Part shown: in pieces, positions 40,301-48,384 of the stretch | How positions within the stretch are numbered: the first letter of the stretch is position 1 | Layout of the letters: each line of letters starts with the position of its first letter | Made by a program: the position numbers and the translations under genes | Notes under the pieces: generated by a model | The model's input: only the letters and a program-made list of their open reading frames with translations | What the model was told of the DNA's origin: nothing | Databases searched by the model: none | Origin: Sphingomonas sp. | GTDB lineage: Bacteria; Pseudomonadota; Alphaproteobacteria; Sphingomonadales; Sphingomonadaceae | Length of the DNA: 64,000 nt | Direction: 5' to 3' | Assembly: GCF_017304635.1 (NCBI RefSeq) | Contig: NZ_JAFKMA010000001.1 | Span: forward strand, 868,001 to 932,000

Positions 40301-40958
40301 TCGTGTCGTGCGCCTCGCGGAAATCCTCTTCCGCGAAGCAGCACGGATTGGTCGCGACGATCGGCAGGTTGCGCGCATAGGCTAGGTCGAGCAACTCGCC
40401 TTCCGCCTTGCCCTCGACCGGATCGAACCGCCGCGCGATCTCGATATAGAGCCGGTCGCCGAAGATCGCCTGCAACCGGTCGGCATAGGCGTGCGCCCGA
40501 TCGGGCTGGTCCTCTGCGAACAGTCGCGCGAGCGCGCCCTCCCCGCCCGCGGTCAGCGCGATCAGCCCGTCCGAATGTGCGGCGAGCTTGTCGATATCCA
40601 CATGCGGAGCCTGCTCGACCGGGCGGCCGAGATGCGCGTCGCTGACCAGCCGGCACAGGTTGAGATACCCCGCCTCGTCCTGCGCATAGAGCGCGAGCCA
40701 GTCGGTCTGCACCGCCGCCCCCTCGGGCAGATCAGGCCGCGCGACCCCTAGCATCGTGCCGATGACCGGTTGCACCCCGGCATCGCTCGCCGCGCCGGAG
40801 AATTGCATGGCGGCGTAGAGCCCGTTGCGGTCGGTCAGGGCGGCGGCGGGAAAGCCCAGTTCGCGCGCGCGCTTGGCGATCGCCTTCGGCTCGATCGCGC
40901 CGTCGAGCATCGTATAGGACGAAAAGATACGCAGGGGCACGAAGCCGGAATGGGGCAT
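37383..40958 (-). CDS. dnaE: DNA polymerase III alpha subunit DnaE, with in-frame palindromic insertion
   Basis: Replicative polymerase catalytic subunit, 1191 residues. The PHP domain is N-terminal (FVPLRIFSSYTMLDGAIEP onward). The polymerase core has GPGRGSGAGSVVAWAL, catalytic Asp residues in MPDFDIDFCETRRG, and GHAAAYA-type fingers (KSHAAAYALLAYQTAW). HhH and OB domains follow. Residues ~824-852, between AEFDVQE and VRYALAGLKSVGEGAM, are encoded by a bipartite palindromic repeat (38404-38487) and read IASIPAQAGIQSQ...LLLPQEHG. Homologues join directly across this point, so the protein is about 28 residues longer. The frame is intact. Confidence 0.97.
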   Translation of the reverse strand: MPHSGFVPLRIFSSYTMLDGAIEPKAIAKRARELGFPAAALTDRNGLYAAMQFSGAASDAGVQPVIGTMLGVARPDLPEGAAVQTDWLALYAQDEAGYLNLCRLVSDAHLGRPVEQAPHVDIDKLAAHSDGLIALTAGGEGALARLFAEDQPDRAHAYADRLQAIFGDRLYIEIARRFDPVEGKAEGELLDLAYARNLPIVATNPCCFAEEDFREAHDTMLCIASSSYVASDDRPKSSPDAWMKPAKDMRALFADLPEAIANTLVVAQRCAVAAPKRKPILPSLAGDPSAEAEALREAGRAGLRARLDRILELGTGGEPGWEQEYRDRLEFELDVIISMGFPGYFLIVADFIQWAKANDIPVGPGRGSGAGSVVAWALTITDLDPIKLGLLFERFLNPERVSMPDFDIDFCETRRGEVIRYVQAKYGRDQVAQIITFGTMKARAVLKDTGRVLQMSYGQVDRLAKLVPNHPTDPWTLDRALNGVTELAAEYRGDKDVRHLLDLAMKLEGLPRHSSTHAAGVVIGDRPLAELVPLYRDPRSDMPVTQFDMKYVEGAGLVKFDFLGLKTLSVLKKAVALLAKRGIALDLDALTWDDEGVYKLLQRGDTVGVFQLESEGMRRTLSAVRPSNFGDIIALVSLYRPGPMDNIPSFGRRKNGQEPITYPHPLLEPILAETYGIFVYQEQVMQAAQVLAGYSLGGADLLRRAMGKKIKAEMDAQRDTFVAGCKEAHGIDKAKANELFDLIDKFAGYGFNKSHAAAYALLAYQTAWLKAHHPGEFFAASMCYDIHLTDKLAVFVDDMRRLGVEILPPDVNASLAEFDVQEIASIPAQAGIQSQERSASDPGLLLPQEHGQKLAVRYALAGLKSVGEGAMEKLVEEREGRGTFASLDDFAHRVDPRLLNKRQLETLAAAGAFDAIDANRAGIYACAETVLATAARVHEQKTSGQGGLFGESEASGTHIKLPLSARWTLAERMEQEKEAFGFYFSAHPVDRFAQLAKMHGARRFADLGDVPIPEGGRAGAVMAALVEEARWRTSAKGRRYMMATMSDPSGQFIVTCFDDMVAGDLEEAARNGGCGLLTVELDRRAGEETPRVTVKRIQPFESLATSTRMTLAIAIDDIAAIGGIAALLAEARGARGEARLTATLPDGGHATILLGRDFLLDVELADRLATIPGVTGAEVSIAPPQRLALVG
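38404..38487. repeat. Bipartite palindromic element inserted in frame in dnaE
   Basis: Hairpin at 38411-38430: 8-bp stem GCTCCTGC/GCAGGAGC with a GGAA loop. Hairpin at 38464-38483: 8-bp stem ATTCCTGC/GCAGGAAT with a TTGC loop. The spacer starts CCCAGGGTC and ends CTCTGG, as in the reverse complement of the copy at 32611. It is translated as part of DnaE. Confidence 0.85.
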
Positions 40959-40967
40959 GCGCCGATG

Positions 40968-42353
40968 TTAGGGAGTGGCCGGCCCCAAGGGAAGCACCGG
41001 GGCGGCGTTATCCACAGCGTTCCGCCGGTCCGCGCCACGCTTCGGCGCGGTGAGCGACAGCCGGTCGGCCAGCCCGCCGACCGCCACGATCGCCGGCCAG
41101 AAGATGAAGCTGTTGAGCGCGGCATCGATCGCCGCGAGCAGGACAATCAGCGCGACGATGCCGACGTTGATCTTCAGGCTCCCGCGCACCAGCGCCAGCA
41201 CCGGCGCCACCAGCATCGCCGCCATCATCAGCGCGAGCCCCGCCAGACCGTATTGCCCGACCGTCAGCATCGGCACACCCCACGGCCGATACCCGACCGG
41301 CATCCACCAGTCCCACCGTCCCCAGCCGAGCAGCAGATGCTGGTGGATCAGCGGCATGACCTTCTGGTCTTGCGAGATGCGCCAAAGGAACGAGCCGCGC
41401 CCGGTACTGCGGACGATCGCCAGGATGTGCTCGCCGACCGCGGTGTGACGCGCGATCCGCTCGAACGGCACGATGCCGGACACGTACAGCGCCGCCAGCG
41501 CGATCAGTCCGCCGCCCGCCAGCTTCCACCAGCGCGCCGGCACCCGGACGCGCCCGCTCCACGCCAGCACGCCGACCGCCAGCAACGCGATCGCGCCGAC
41601 CGACTGGCTGGCGACCGCTGCGATCGCCAGCACGATCGCACCCGGACGCCACTTGATGTCACGCCGCACCAGCACGATCGCCGCCAGCGCCGCCATCGCG
41701 ATCCAGATGCCGTACTGGTTGCCGTCCTCGAACATCGCCAGCGGACGGTGGCCGAGATAGCGCTCGACACCGTCCTTCTGGTATGGATGCCGGCCGTAGA
41801 ACATCTCGTAGACGAGCGGGCCGTGGACCAGCTCGACCATCGCGACGAGCAACAGCGCCATCCCGCTCCACGCCATCCCTTCGAGCAGCGCGACCGCGCC
41901 GTCCTCGCCGGCGAAATAGAGTTTGCCGAGCAGCCAGCTCCCGCCCCATGCCGCCAGTAGATAAGCCGATTGCGTCGCGCCACCTGCGATGTCGCCCGCC
42001 ACGATCGCGCGCAGCAACGGCCACGCGCACCACGCCAGGATCGCCGCGTCGAGCGGACGCCAGCGTAGCGCCAGCCAGCGGCGATGGTCGCGGACCAGGC
42101 TGACGATGCAGGTGACCATTGCGACCACCGCCGCCTTGCTGACCAGCATGTTGGCCGGCAGCACCAGCCCCATGATCTCGATCGGCGTCGCCGGCCCATG
42201 GGTGTATGGCGGGTAGGCCCCGACCGGCAGCAGCAGCCAGCCGCCGAAATAGCACCACGCCGCCGTGGCGCGCCCCGGACGCAGCACGAACCCCGCCAGC
42301 GCGAGCAGCGCGAAGGCGCCATAGACCCAGGCTATACGGTGCGTGTCGATCAC
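40968..42353 (-). CDS. Polytopic membrane protein, O-antigen ligase/polymerase-like
   Basis: A 461-residue integral membrane protein with about ten to twelve hydrophobic segments (IAWVYGAFALLALAGFVL; AVVAMVTCIVSLV; YGIWIAMAALAAIVLV; GLAGLALMMAAMLVAPVLALV). A large non-membrane loop containing HQHLLLGWGRWDWWMPVGY resembles the Wzy_C periplasmic loop of O-antigen ligase-family proteins. The GTG at 42353 is taken as start because upstream codons are polar and Arg-rich. The substrate is unknown; the family call is by topology and loop character only. Confidence 0.7.
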   Translation of the reverse strand: MIDTHRIAWVYGAFALLALAGFVLRPGRATAAWCYFGGWLLLPVGAYPPYTHGPATPIEIMGLVLPANMLVSKAAVVAMVTCIVSLVRDHRRWLALRWRPLDAAILAWCAWPLLRAIVAGDIAGGATQSAYLLAAWGGSWLLGKLYFAGEDGAVALLEGMAWSGMALLLVAMVELVHGPLVYEMFYGRHPYQKDGVERYLGHRPLAMFEDGNQYGIWIAMAALAAIVLVRRDIKWRPGAIVLAIAAVASQSVGAIALLAVGVLAWSGRVRVPARWWKLAGGGLIALAALYVSGIVPFERIARHTAVGEHILAIVRSTGRGSFLWRISQDQKVMPLIHQHLLLGWGRWDWWMPVGYRPWGVPMLTVGQYGLAGLALMMAAMLVAPVLALVRGSLKINVGIVALIVLLAAIDAALNSFIFWPAIVAVGGLADRLSLTAPKRGADRRNAVDNAAPVLPLGPATP

Positions 42354-42384
42354 CCTATTCCCCCGCCGTCCCTTTGGAGCAGTC

Positions 42385-42852
42385 ATGAACCCCACGCAAC
42401 TCGTCGGTACGATCGGCTGTGCCATGGCGGCACTCGCCTGCCTGTCGCGACGCGACCGCCGCTGGATCGCGCCGGCCTCGGTATTCATGGGCATGCTGGT
42501 CGATTTGCAACTGAACACGCGGTACGCGGTGCGGACCGCGGCGGAGAATTTCCTGTTCGCCCACGGCTTGCCGTTCGCGGAGAAGCGGCCGTTCCAGGTC
42601 GTCGTACTGATCGTCGCGGCGATCGTGCTGGTATTGGCGATCCGCTGGTTCGCGCGCGGCAAGAATGGGCTGCGCGAGGCGCGGCTCGGGGCGATCCTGA
42701 TCGCGGCGCTGTGGATGATCGAGGCGATCTCGCTCCACGCGACCGATCACATCATGTGGGCGCCGGCCGGCCCGATCCTGCTCGGCGCGTGGCTCTGGCT
42801 GGCCGCCTGCGCGCTGGCGATCTGGGGCGCGCTGTTCGGGCGGCGGCGCTAG
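42385..42852 (+). CDS. Small integral membrane protein of unknown function
   Basis: A 155-residue protein. A TTTGGAG site 8 nt before the ATG at 42385 (MNPTQLVGTIGC) decides the start. Four hydrophobic stretches are visible (LVGTIGCAMAALACL; FQVVVLIVAAIVLVLAI; GAILIAALWMIEAISL; PILLGAWLWLAACALAIWG). The loop LQLNTRYAVRTAAENFLFAHGLP is conserved-looking. No family recognised. It is divergent from the O-antigen-ligase-like gene (31 bp apart), and the stop overlaps the convergent gpx stop by 4 bp. Confidence 0.75.
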   Translation: MNPTQLVGTIGCAMAALACLSRRDRRWIAPASVFMGMLVDLQLNTRYAVRTAAENFLFAHGLPFAEKRPFQVVVLIVAAIVLVLAIRWFARGKNGLREARLGAILIAALWMIEAISLHATDHIMWAPAGPILLGAWLWLAACALAIWGALFGRRR

Positions 42853-43324
42853 AGCAGCTTCTCGATGTCGGCGGCGATATCCTCGGGCTTGGTCGTCGGC
42901 GCATAGCGTTCGACCACCTGCCCGTCGCGCCCGACCAGGAACTTGGTGAAGTTCCACTTGATCCCCGTCGTACCCAGGAACCCCGGCGCCTGCTTCTTCA
43001 GCTCGGCAAAGAGCGGGTCGGCATCCGATCCGTTGACCTCGATCTTGGCGAAGACCGGAAAGGTCACGTCGTAGGTCGTCGAACAGAAATTCGCGATCTC
43101 CGCCGCATCGCCCGGCTCCTGAGCGCCGAACTGGTTGCACGGAAAGCCCAGCACTTCGAACCCGCGATCGGCGAAGCGGCGATGCAATGCCTCCAGCCCC
43201 TCATATTGCGGCGTGAACCCGCATTTCGACGCGACGTTGACCACCAGCAGCACCTTGCCGGCGTAAGTGCCAAGATCGGTATCGCCACCATCGGCGGCCT
43301 TCACGTGGAGGTCGGTGATCGCGG

Positions 43325-43328
<4 letters not shown>
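42849..43328 (-). CDS. Glutathione peroxidase (thioredoxin-type)
   Basis: A 159-residue Cys-form glutathione peroxidase. The peroxidatic Cys36 lies in [16 protein letters not shown]. The Gln of LGFPCNQFG and the Trp of [11 protein letters not shown] complete the catalytic set. Bacterial members often use thioredoxin. The second Cys (FPC) is the usual resolving candidate. The start overlaps the lolD stop by 4 nt, so it is likely cotranscribed with lolC-lolD. Confidence 0.94.
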
Positions 43329-44054
<726 letters not shown>

Positions 44055-44062
<8 letters not shown>

Positions 44063-45284
44063 AACGCAACACCTGCACCGGATCGGTCCCGGCCGCCTTG
44101 AACGCCGGATACAGCGTCGCGAGGAACGTCAGCAGCAGCGCGACCAGAATGATCGCGACGATCTCGACCGGGTTGGGCTTCGATGGGAGTTCAGTCAGGA
44201 AACGGATCGACGGGTCCCACAAATTCTGCCCCGTGATCCTGCCGACCAGCGCCAGCACCTGATGCCGCACCGCCAGCGTCGCAAAGCCCAGGATCGTCCC
44301 CGCCGCCGTGCCGAGCACGCCGATCGTCGTCCCTACCGTCATGAAGATCCGCACCAGCGACCCGCGCGTCGCTCCCATCGTGCGCAGGATCGCGATATCG
44401 CGAGTCTTCGCGCGCACCAGCATGATGAGCGACGAGGCGATGTTGAACGCCGCGACCAGAATGATGATGCAGCCGATCACGAACATCACGACCTGCTCGA
44501 CCGCCAGCGCCTGGAACAATTCGGTGTTCATCTCGCGCCAGTCGCGGATCACCGCGCGGCCCTGCACCTTCGGGCGCAGCGATGCGAGGATCTCGCCGAC
44601 CTTGTCGGGGTTGGCCGTCTTGACCTCGATCATCCCGACCGTGTCGCTGGGCAGCAGCAGCAGTTGCTGTGCATCCTCCATCGGCATCACGACATAGGCC
44701 TTGTCGTAATCGTACACGCCGACCGTGAAGATCGCGCCGACCGTGTAGGAGATCATCCGCGGCACGGTGCCCATCGGGGTGGACTGGCCGGACGGGTTCC
44801 AGATCGTGATGTCGTCGCCGATATCGATGCCCAGCGCCTCCGCCAGGCGCGATCCGATCGCGACTCGCCCGCTGCCCGGGGTGACGCTCGCCAAGCTGCC
44901 GACGACGACGTTCTTCGCGATCGTCGGATTGGCGCGCATGTCCGCCGCGCGCATCCCGCGCAACAGGACAAATTCGACGCGACCGTTGTGCGTCGCCATA
45001 AGAGGCTGTTCGATCAGCGGCGTCGCGCTGGTGACGCCCGGCGTCGCATTGGTGTCGGCCAGCACCGACTGCCAATCGCGCAATTGCCCGCTATAGCCCT
45101 GAACGATGGCATGGCCGTTCAGTCCGACGATCTTGTCGAACAGCTCCGCGCGAAACCCGTTCATCACGCTCATCACGATGACCAGCGCCCAGACGCCGAG
45201 CAGCACCGCACCCAGGCTGAACCCGGCGACCACCGCGATGAACCGCTCGCCCTTGCCGGGCAGCAGGTAGCGCCGCGCGATCAT
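44055..45284 (-). CDS. lolC: Lipoprotein-releasing ABC transporter permease (LolC/LolE)
   Basis: Membrane subunit of the Lol exporter: N-terminal helix ([23 protein letters not shown]), a large periplasmic domain ([20 protein letters not shown] onward), then three C-terminal helices and the FtsX domain ending LRYE. A single LolC/E-type gene is seen here. The annotated ATG at 45284 lacks a ribosome site. Homologues usually start eight residues earlier with a LSRYER motif, which is encoded here upstream of the ATG, with ATA where the start codon is expected and AAGGA 8 nt before it. The true start is therefore uncertain. Confidence 0.93.
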
Positions 45285-45797
45285 CCGTTCGTAGCGTGAC
45301 AGGAGTATGGCCCAAGTCCTTCGATCGCGTTCGCCGCCGCTCTAGGGGGCGCGGCGGCGTCAGGCAACCGAGCGGTTGCTGTGGCGGAATCGTCACAGGG
45401 TTGGGGCAATCGGAGTCGCGCCCGGCGTTTGCCGGTGACAAACCGACTGGCGATACCGTAACACCATCACATCGAAACGCAGGTCAGAGGCCGTGGTTCG
45501 GGGAATCGCTTCCAGCTCCGCTCTAAAGGGCGCGCGGGCGGAGGCACCAAGGGGGCTGACGAGCAATCGTCACGCAGGCGACCGGGTCGGGAACGATCCG
45601 GTCGTTTGCATTTGGGCGGATTAGCGACGCTAATCCGCGGTGCGCGCAGCGCATCGCCCAAATCGGCTACCGGATTGGCGTAGTCGCTCCGAGACGGCGG
45701 CTTAGCCGCCGGCGGCCTTTTCGTCCCTTCGTCATTCTCAACCGTTCCGCATGCGGGTCGACGAGTTGGTCCTCCGCTCTCAAGGAGGTGACCGGCG
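45285..45797. other. ~500-bp gene-free region with repeats and secondary structure
   Basis: No convincing coding frame on either strand. The region holds: (1) two degenerate direct copies of about 95-100 bp starting CCGCTCTA at 45337 and 45518, sharing AATCGTCAC and GTTTGC at near-equal offsets; (2) a possible three-way-junction fold at 45610-45663; (3) a GGCGGC-TTA-GCCGCC hairpin at 45696-45710 followed by TTTT; and (4) a strong AAGGAGGTGA sequence at 45782 before an in-frame GTG (45798) leading into the heat-shock gene. It separates lolC (minus) from hsp20 (plus). Confidence 0.6.
45610..45663. repeat. Nested inverted repeats, possible three-way junction
   Basis: Outer 9-bp stem ATTTGGGCG (45610-45618) with CGCCCAAAT (45655-45663). 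It encloses two hairpins: GATTAGC/GCTAATC (45619-45635) and TGCGC/GCGCA with a GCA loop (45641-45653). All arms are perfect. It could fold as an RNA three-way junction or as a DNA cruciform. Confidence 0.6.
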
Positions 45798-45817
45798 GTG
45801 ACGGTCGATGCCGCCAT

Positions 45818-45845
45818 CTTGAAACCCTTCGAAACCCTCCCAAAT
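45818..45845 (+). promoter_or_regulatory. Possible sigma-32-type heat-shock promoter
   Basis: CTTGAA (45818-45823) matches the sigma-32 -35 element. CCTCCCAAAT (45836-45845), 12 nt later, is a weak match to the CCCCAT-type -10. A start near 45852 would give a ~60-nt leader covering the RNA thermometer. The -10 match is imperfect. Confidence 0.5.
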
Positions 45846-45854
45846 CAGTCGTGT

Positions 45855-45906
45855 CGCGATGCCCACATGGGGTCGCGGCGCAACCGTCATCGCTCTTCTG
45901 GAGGAT
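45855..45906 (+). promoter_or_regulatory. ROSE-type RNA thermometer in the hsp20 leader
   Basis: Hairpin I pairs CGCGA (45855-45859) with TCGCG (45873-45877) and CCC with GGG inside. Hairpin II pairs AUCGCUCU (45889-45896) with GGAGGAU (45900-45906) around a UCU loop: A-U, U-A, C-G, a G-G pair, one bulged C, U-A, C-G, U-G. This is the conserved UYGCU-versus-Shine-Dalgarno arrangement of ROSE elements and buries the GGAGG site 7 nt before the ATG. Two more pairs (G-C, U-A) extend the stem after one mismatch. Melting on heating would expose the ribosome site. Confidence 0.8.
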
Positions 45907-45911
45907 TACAT

Positions 45912-46379
45912 ATGCGACAGTTCGACCTGACTCCCTATCGCCGATCGACGATCGGCTTCGACCGCCTGTTCGACATGCTCGAAGCGTCGGCGCGGCAGAG
46001 CGGGGACAATTATCCGCCGTTCAACCTCGAGCGCACCGCCGAGGATCAGTATCGCATCACGCTCGCCGTCGCCGGCTTTCGCCGCGACGAAATCGAGATC
46101 GTCGCGCAGCAGAACCTGCTGACGGTCAAGGGCAAGAAGGACAAGGATGCCGACCAGTCGGCGTTCCTGCACCTGGGCATCGCGACGCGCAGTTTCGAGC
46201 GGCGTTTCGAACTCGCCGACTTCATCCGCGTCGACGACGCGCGGCTCAACGACGGTCTCTTGACCATCGACCTGATCCGCGAAGTGCCCGAGGCGATGAA
46301 GCCCAAGAGCATCGCGATCAAGACCGGCGCACCGCTGGCCGCGATCGATACCGCGGCCGACGAAAGCAAGGCCGCGTAA
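45912..46379 (+). CDS. Small heat-shock protein (Hsp20/IbpA family)
   Basis: A 155-residue ATP-independent holdase of the alpha-crystallin family. The ATG at 45912 gives MRQFDLTPYRRSTIGFDRLFDML, the class A bacterial sHSP start, with GGAGG 7 nt upstream. The alpha-crystallin domain runs about 35-130 (YRITLAVAGFRRDEIEIVAQ to LNDGLLTIDLIREVPE), and the C-terminal tail carries the KSIAIKT region. Expression is probably heat-induced at two levels: a sigma-32-like promoter and the ROSE leader. A strong terminator follows at 46421. Confidence 0.93.
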   Translation: MRQFDLTPYRRSTIGFDRLFDMLEASARQSGDNYPPFNLERTAEDQYRITLAVAGFRRDEIEIVAQQNLLTVKGKKDKDADQSAFLHLGIATRSFERRFELADFIRVDDARLNDGLLTIDLIREVPEAMKPKSIAIKTGAPLAAIDTAADESKAA

Positions 46380-46420
46380 CCGCTACGGCGCTTTCTCCCT
46401 CCCTTGGTGAGCGCCGACGA

Positions 46421-46453
46421 GGCGTCCGGATCGCGAGGTCCGGGCGCCTTTAT
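46421..46453 (+). terminator. Rho-independent terminator after hsp20
   Basis: A 10-bp stem (GGCGTCCGGA with TCCGGGCGCC, one G-U pair) with an 8-nt loop, directly followed by TTTAT. It lies 41 bp past the stop codon and 38 bp before the lipid-kinase start, so it separates the heat-shock gene from the next gene. Confidence 0.8.
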
Positions 46454-46490
46454 CATTGAGTGCGCGATCTTTGTGTGCGCATCACGGGGC

Positions 46491-47384
46491 ATGACTCGCC
46501 TCCCCGTCATCGTGAACCGCAACGGCGGCACTGCCAGCAAGCTCGGCGACAAGCTGGAGGCGAGGTTGCGCGACGCGTTCGCGCCGACTGGTGCAGACGC
46601 CGACATCCAGTTGCTGGATGGCAAGGACATGCCCGACGCGATCGCCACGGGCGCGCGGCAGGGCCGCGTCGTGGTGGCGGGCGGCGACGGGACGGCGGCG
46701 TGCGCGGCGGGGCAGCTGGCGGGCGAGGATGCGGAGCTCGGGCTGCTGCCGCTCGGGACGCTCAACCATCTCGCACGCGATCTCGGCCTGCCGGACACGC
46801 TGGAGGACGCCGCGCGACTGGCCGCGACCGGCACGGCGACCGCGATCGACGTCGCCGAGGTCAACGGCCACGTCTTCGTCAACAACGCCTCGGTCGGGCT
46901 CTATCCGATGATGGTGCGCGAGCGCGAAGGGCATCAGGACGAGAAGGGCTGGCCGAAATGGCTGGCGGCGCTCCCCGCGGCGTGGGCGGCGCTGGAGCGG
47001 TTGCCGCATCATCGCCTGACGCTCGATCTCGGCAAGGGCGAGCGGACGATCGTGACCCCGCTGCTGTTCGTCGGCAACAACGTCTATTCGCTGGCGGCGG
47101 GCCGGGTCGGGCAGCGGAAGACGCTGACCGGCGGCAAGCTGTCAGTTTATGCCGTGTCGCGGCGCGGGAGGCTGGCGCTGATCTGGTTCGCGTTGCGGAC
47201 CTTGGTCGGGCGGGCCGAACGCCGACTCGACTTCGAGACGCTGGGCGAATGCGAGACGCTGACGGTGCGGTCGGCCGGCGAGTCGATCGAGATCGCGCTC
47301 GACGGCGAGGTCGAGCGCCTGGAGTCGCCGCTCGAATTCCGCATCCGGCCGGGCGCGCTCAAGGTCGTGACGACACAGCCCTGA
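46491..47384 (+). CDS. Diacylglycerol kinase family lipid kinase
   Basis: A 297-residue member of the DAGK/YegS/sphingosine-kinase family. The start at 46491 gives MTRLPVIVNRNGGTASK with the first conserved motif. The nucleotide-binding GGDGT motif sits in VVVAGGDGTAACAAGQLA, and LGLLPLGTLNHLARDLGLP is the second family motif. The C-terminal beta-domain ends DGEVERLESPLEFRIRPGAL. The substrate could be diacylglycerol, another lipid, or a sphingoid base in this sphingolipid-containing group; sequence alone cannot decide. Confidence 0.9.
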   Translation: MTRLPVIVNRNGGTASKLGDKLEARLRDAFAPTGADADIQLLDGKDMPDAIATGARQGRVVVAGGDGTAACAAGQLAGEDAELGLLPLGTLNHLARDLGLPDTLEDAARLAATGTATAIDVAEVNGHVFVNNASVGLYPMMVREREGHQDEKGWPKWLAALPAAWAALERLPHHRLTLDLGKGERTIVTPLLFVGNNVYSLAAGRVGQRKTLTGGKLSVYAVSRRGRLALIWFALRTLVGRAERRLDFETLGECETLTVRSAGESIEIALDGEVERLESPLEFRIRPGALKVVTTQP

Positions 47385-47461
47385 CCGGCCGAACGGCGGA
47401 CGCCCGAAGACACCCACCGCCAGCTATTCCATATTTCTAAAGCGGTCGCTCGGCCGAAGCG

Positions 47462-48259
47462 TCAGGCGATCGCCGTGCTCGTCGCCGCGGCCCGGCGGCG
47501 TAGGCTCGCGCCGACCATGCCGAAGCCCAGGATCATCATCGCCCAGGTCGCCGGCTCCGGCACTGCCGGGATCTGGCGAGTCACCGCCAGGCCGGCGAGC
47601 TTGAACCCGTCGTCGCGGCTGGTGCTGAGCACCGACGCGCTGACCAGCCAGACCTGTGAGAAGCCGGTCGAGCTGAGATCGCGATAGCCCGAGTTCGAAT
47701 TGCCCAGCGTCGTCGACCAGTTGGTCGTCGGCATCGACGACAGCGCGACCGCGCCGTTCCACGTCGACGGCGTCAGCGCCGATCCGTTCCATACGCTGGC
47801 GTCGCTGTCGTCCGCATAGCCGTCGAGGCCGTACAAGTTCAGCGTGCCGCCATCGATGTGGACGGCGCTGTTGAACTGGAGGAGCACGAAATCGGTGTAG
47901 CCGCCGGTATTGTCGATCTGGTGCTGGCCGCCGCCGCCCGCGACCCACTGGTAGTTGGACCAGCCCATGTCGCCCGAGCCGGTGACGCCGAACCCGCCGG
48001 TATAGGCACCGAGATACGCCGAGGTGATCGCGCCGGTCGACTGGTTCGCCTGCCACGCGCTGATCTTGACCTTCAGGGTCGCATCGTTCTGCGCGTTCAG
48101 CGTGACCGAATTGCCGGCGGTACCGCTCAGCGACGAACTGCACGCCGCCTGTGTCGTCGAACCGCCATTCACGCAGATACCGTTGAAGGTGACACCGGCA
48201 TGAGCACTGATCGGAACGAGCAGCGGCGCCATCCAAGCCACGAGCCGCGACAACTTCAT
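47462..48259 (-). CDS. PEPxxWA-CTERM sorting-domain protein
   Basis: A 265-residue exported protein. It has a signal peptide (MKLSRLVAWMAPLLVPISAHA) and a beta-rich, Gly/Ser/Asn-rich body (VNGGSTTQAACSSSLSGT; GGYTDFVLLQFNSAVHIDGG). The C-terminal PEP-CTERM signal has VPEPATWAMMILGFG, then a short helix and RRR. Such proteins are processed by an exosortase after Sec export and end on the cell surface or in the exopolysaccharide matrix. No exosortase is in this window. The specific function is unknown. Confidence 0.9.
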   Translation of the reverse strand: MKLSRLVAWMAPLLVPISAHAGVTFNGICVNGGSTTQAACSSSLSGTAGNSVTLNAQNDATLKVKISAWQANQSTGAITSAYLGAYTGGFGVTGSGDMGWSNYQWVAGGGGQHQIDNTGGYTDFVLLQFNSAVHIDGGTLNLYGLDGYADDSDASVWNGSALTPSTWNGAVALSSMPTTNWSTTLGNSNSGYRDLSSTGFSQVWLVSASVLSTSRDDGFKLAGLAVTRQIPAVPEPATWAMMILGFGMVGASLRRRAAATSTAIA

Positions 48260-48384
48260 CTCTTATACCCCCGTTGCCGCCTGCTTCCCCCGCAGGCCGG
48301 CGAATCGAGGACTATATTTACGATTCGTTCAGCTTTTAAAAGAGCTTCGCGAAATCGACGCTGTGCGGAAACGGGACTCGGCCG

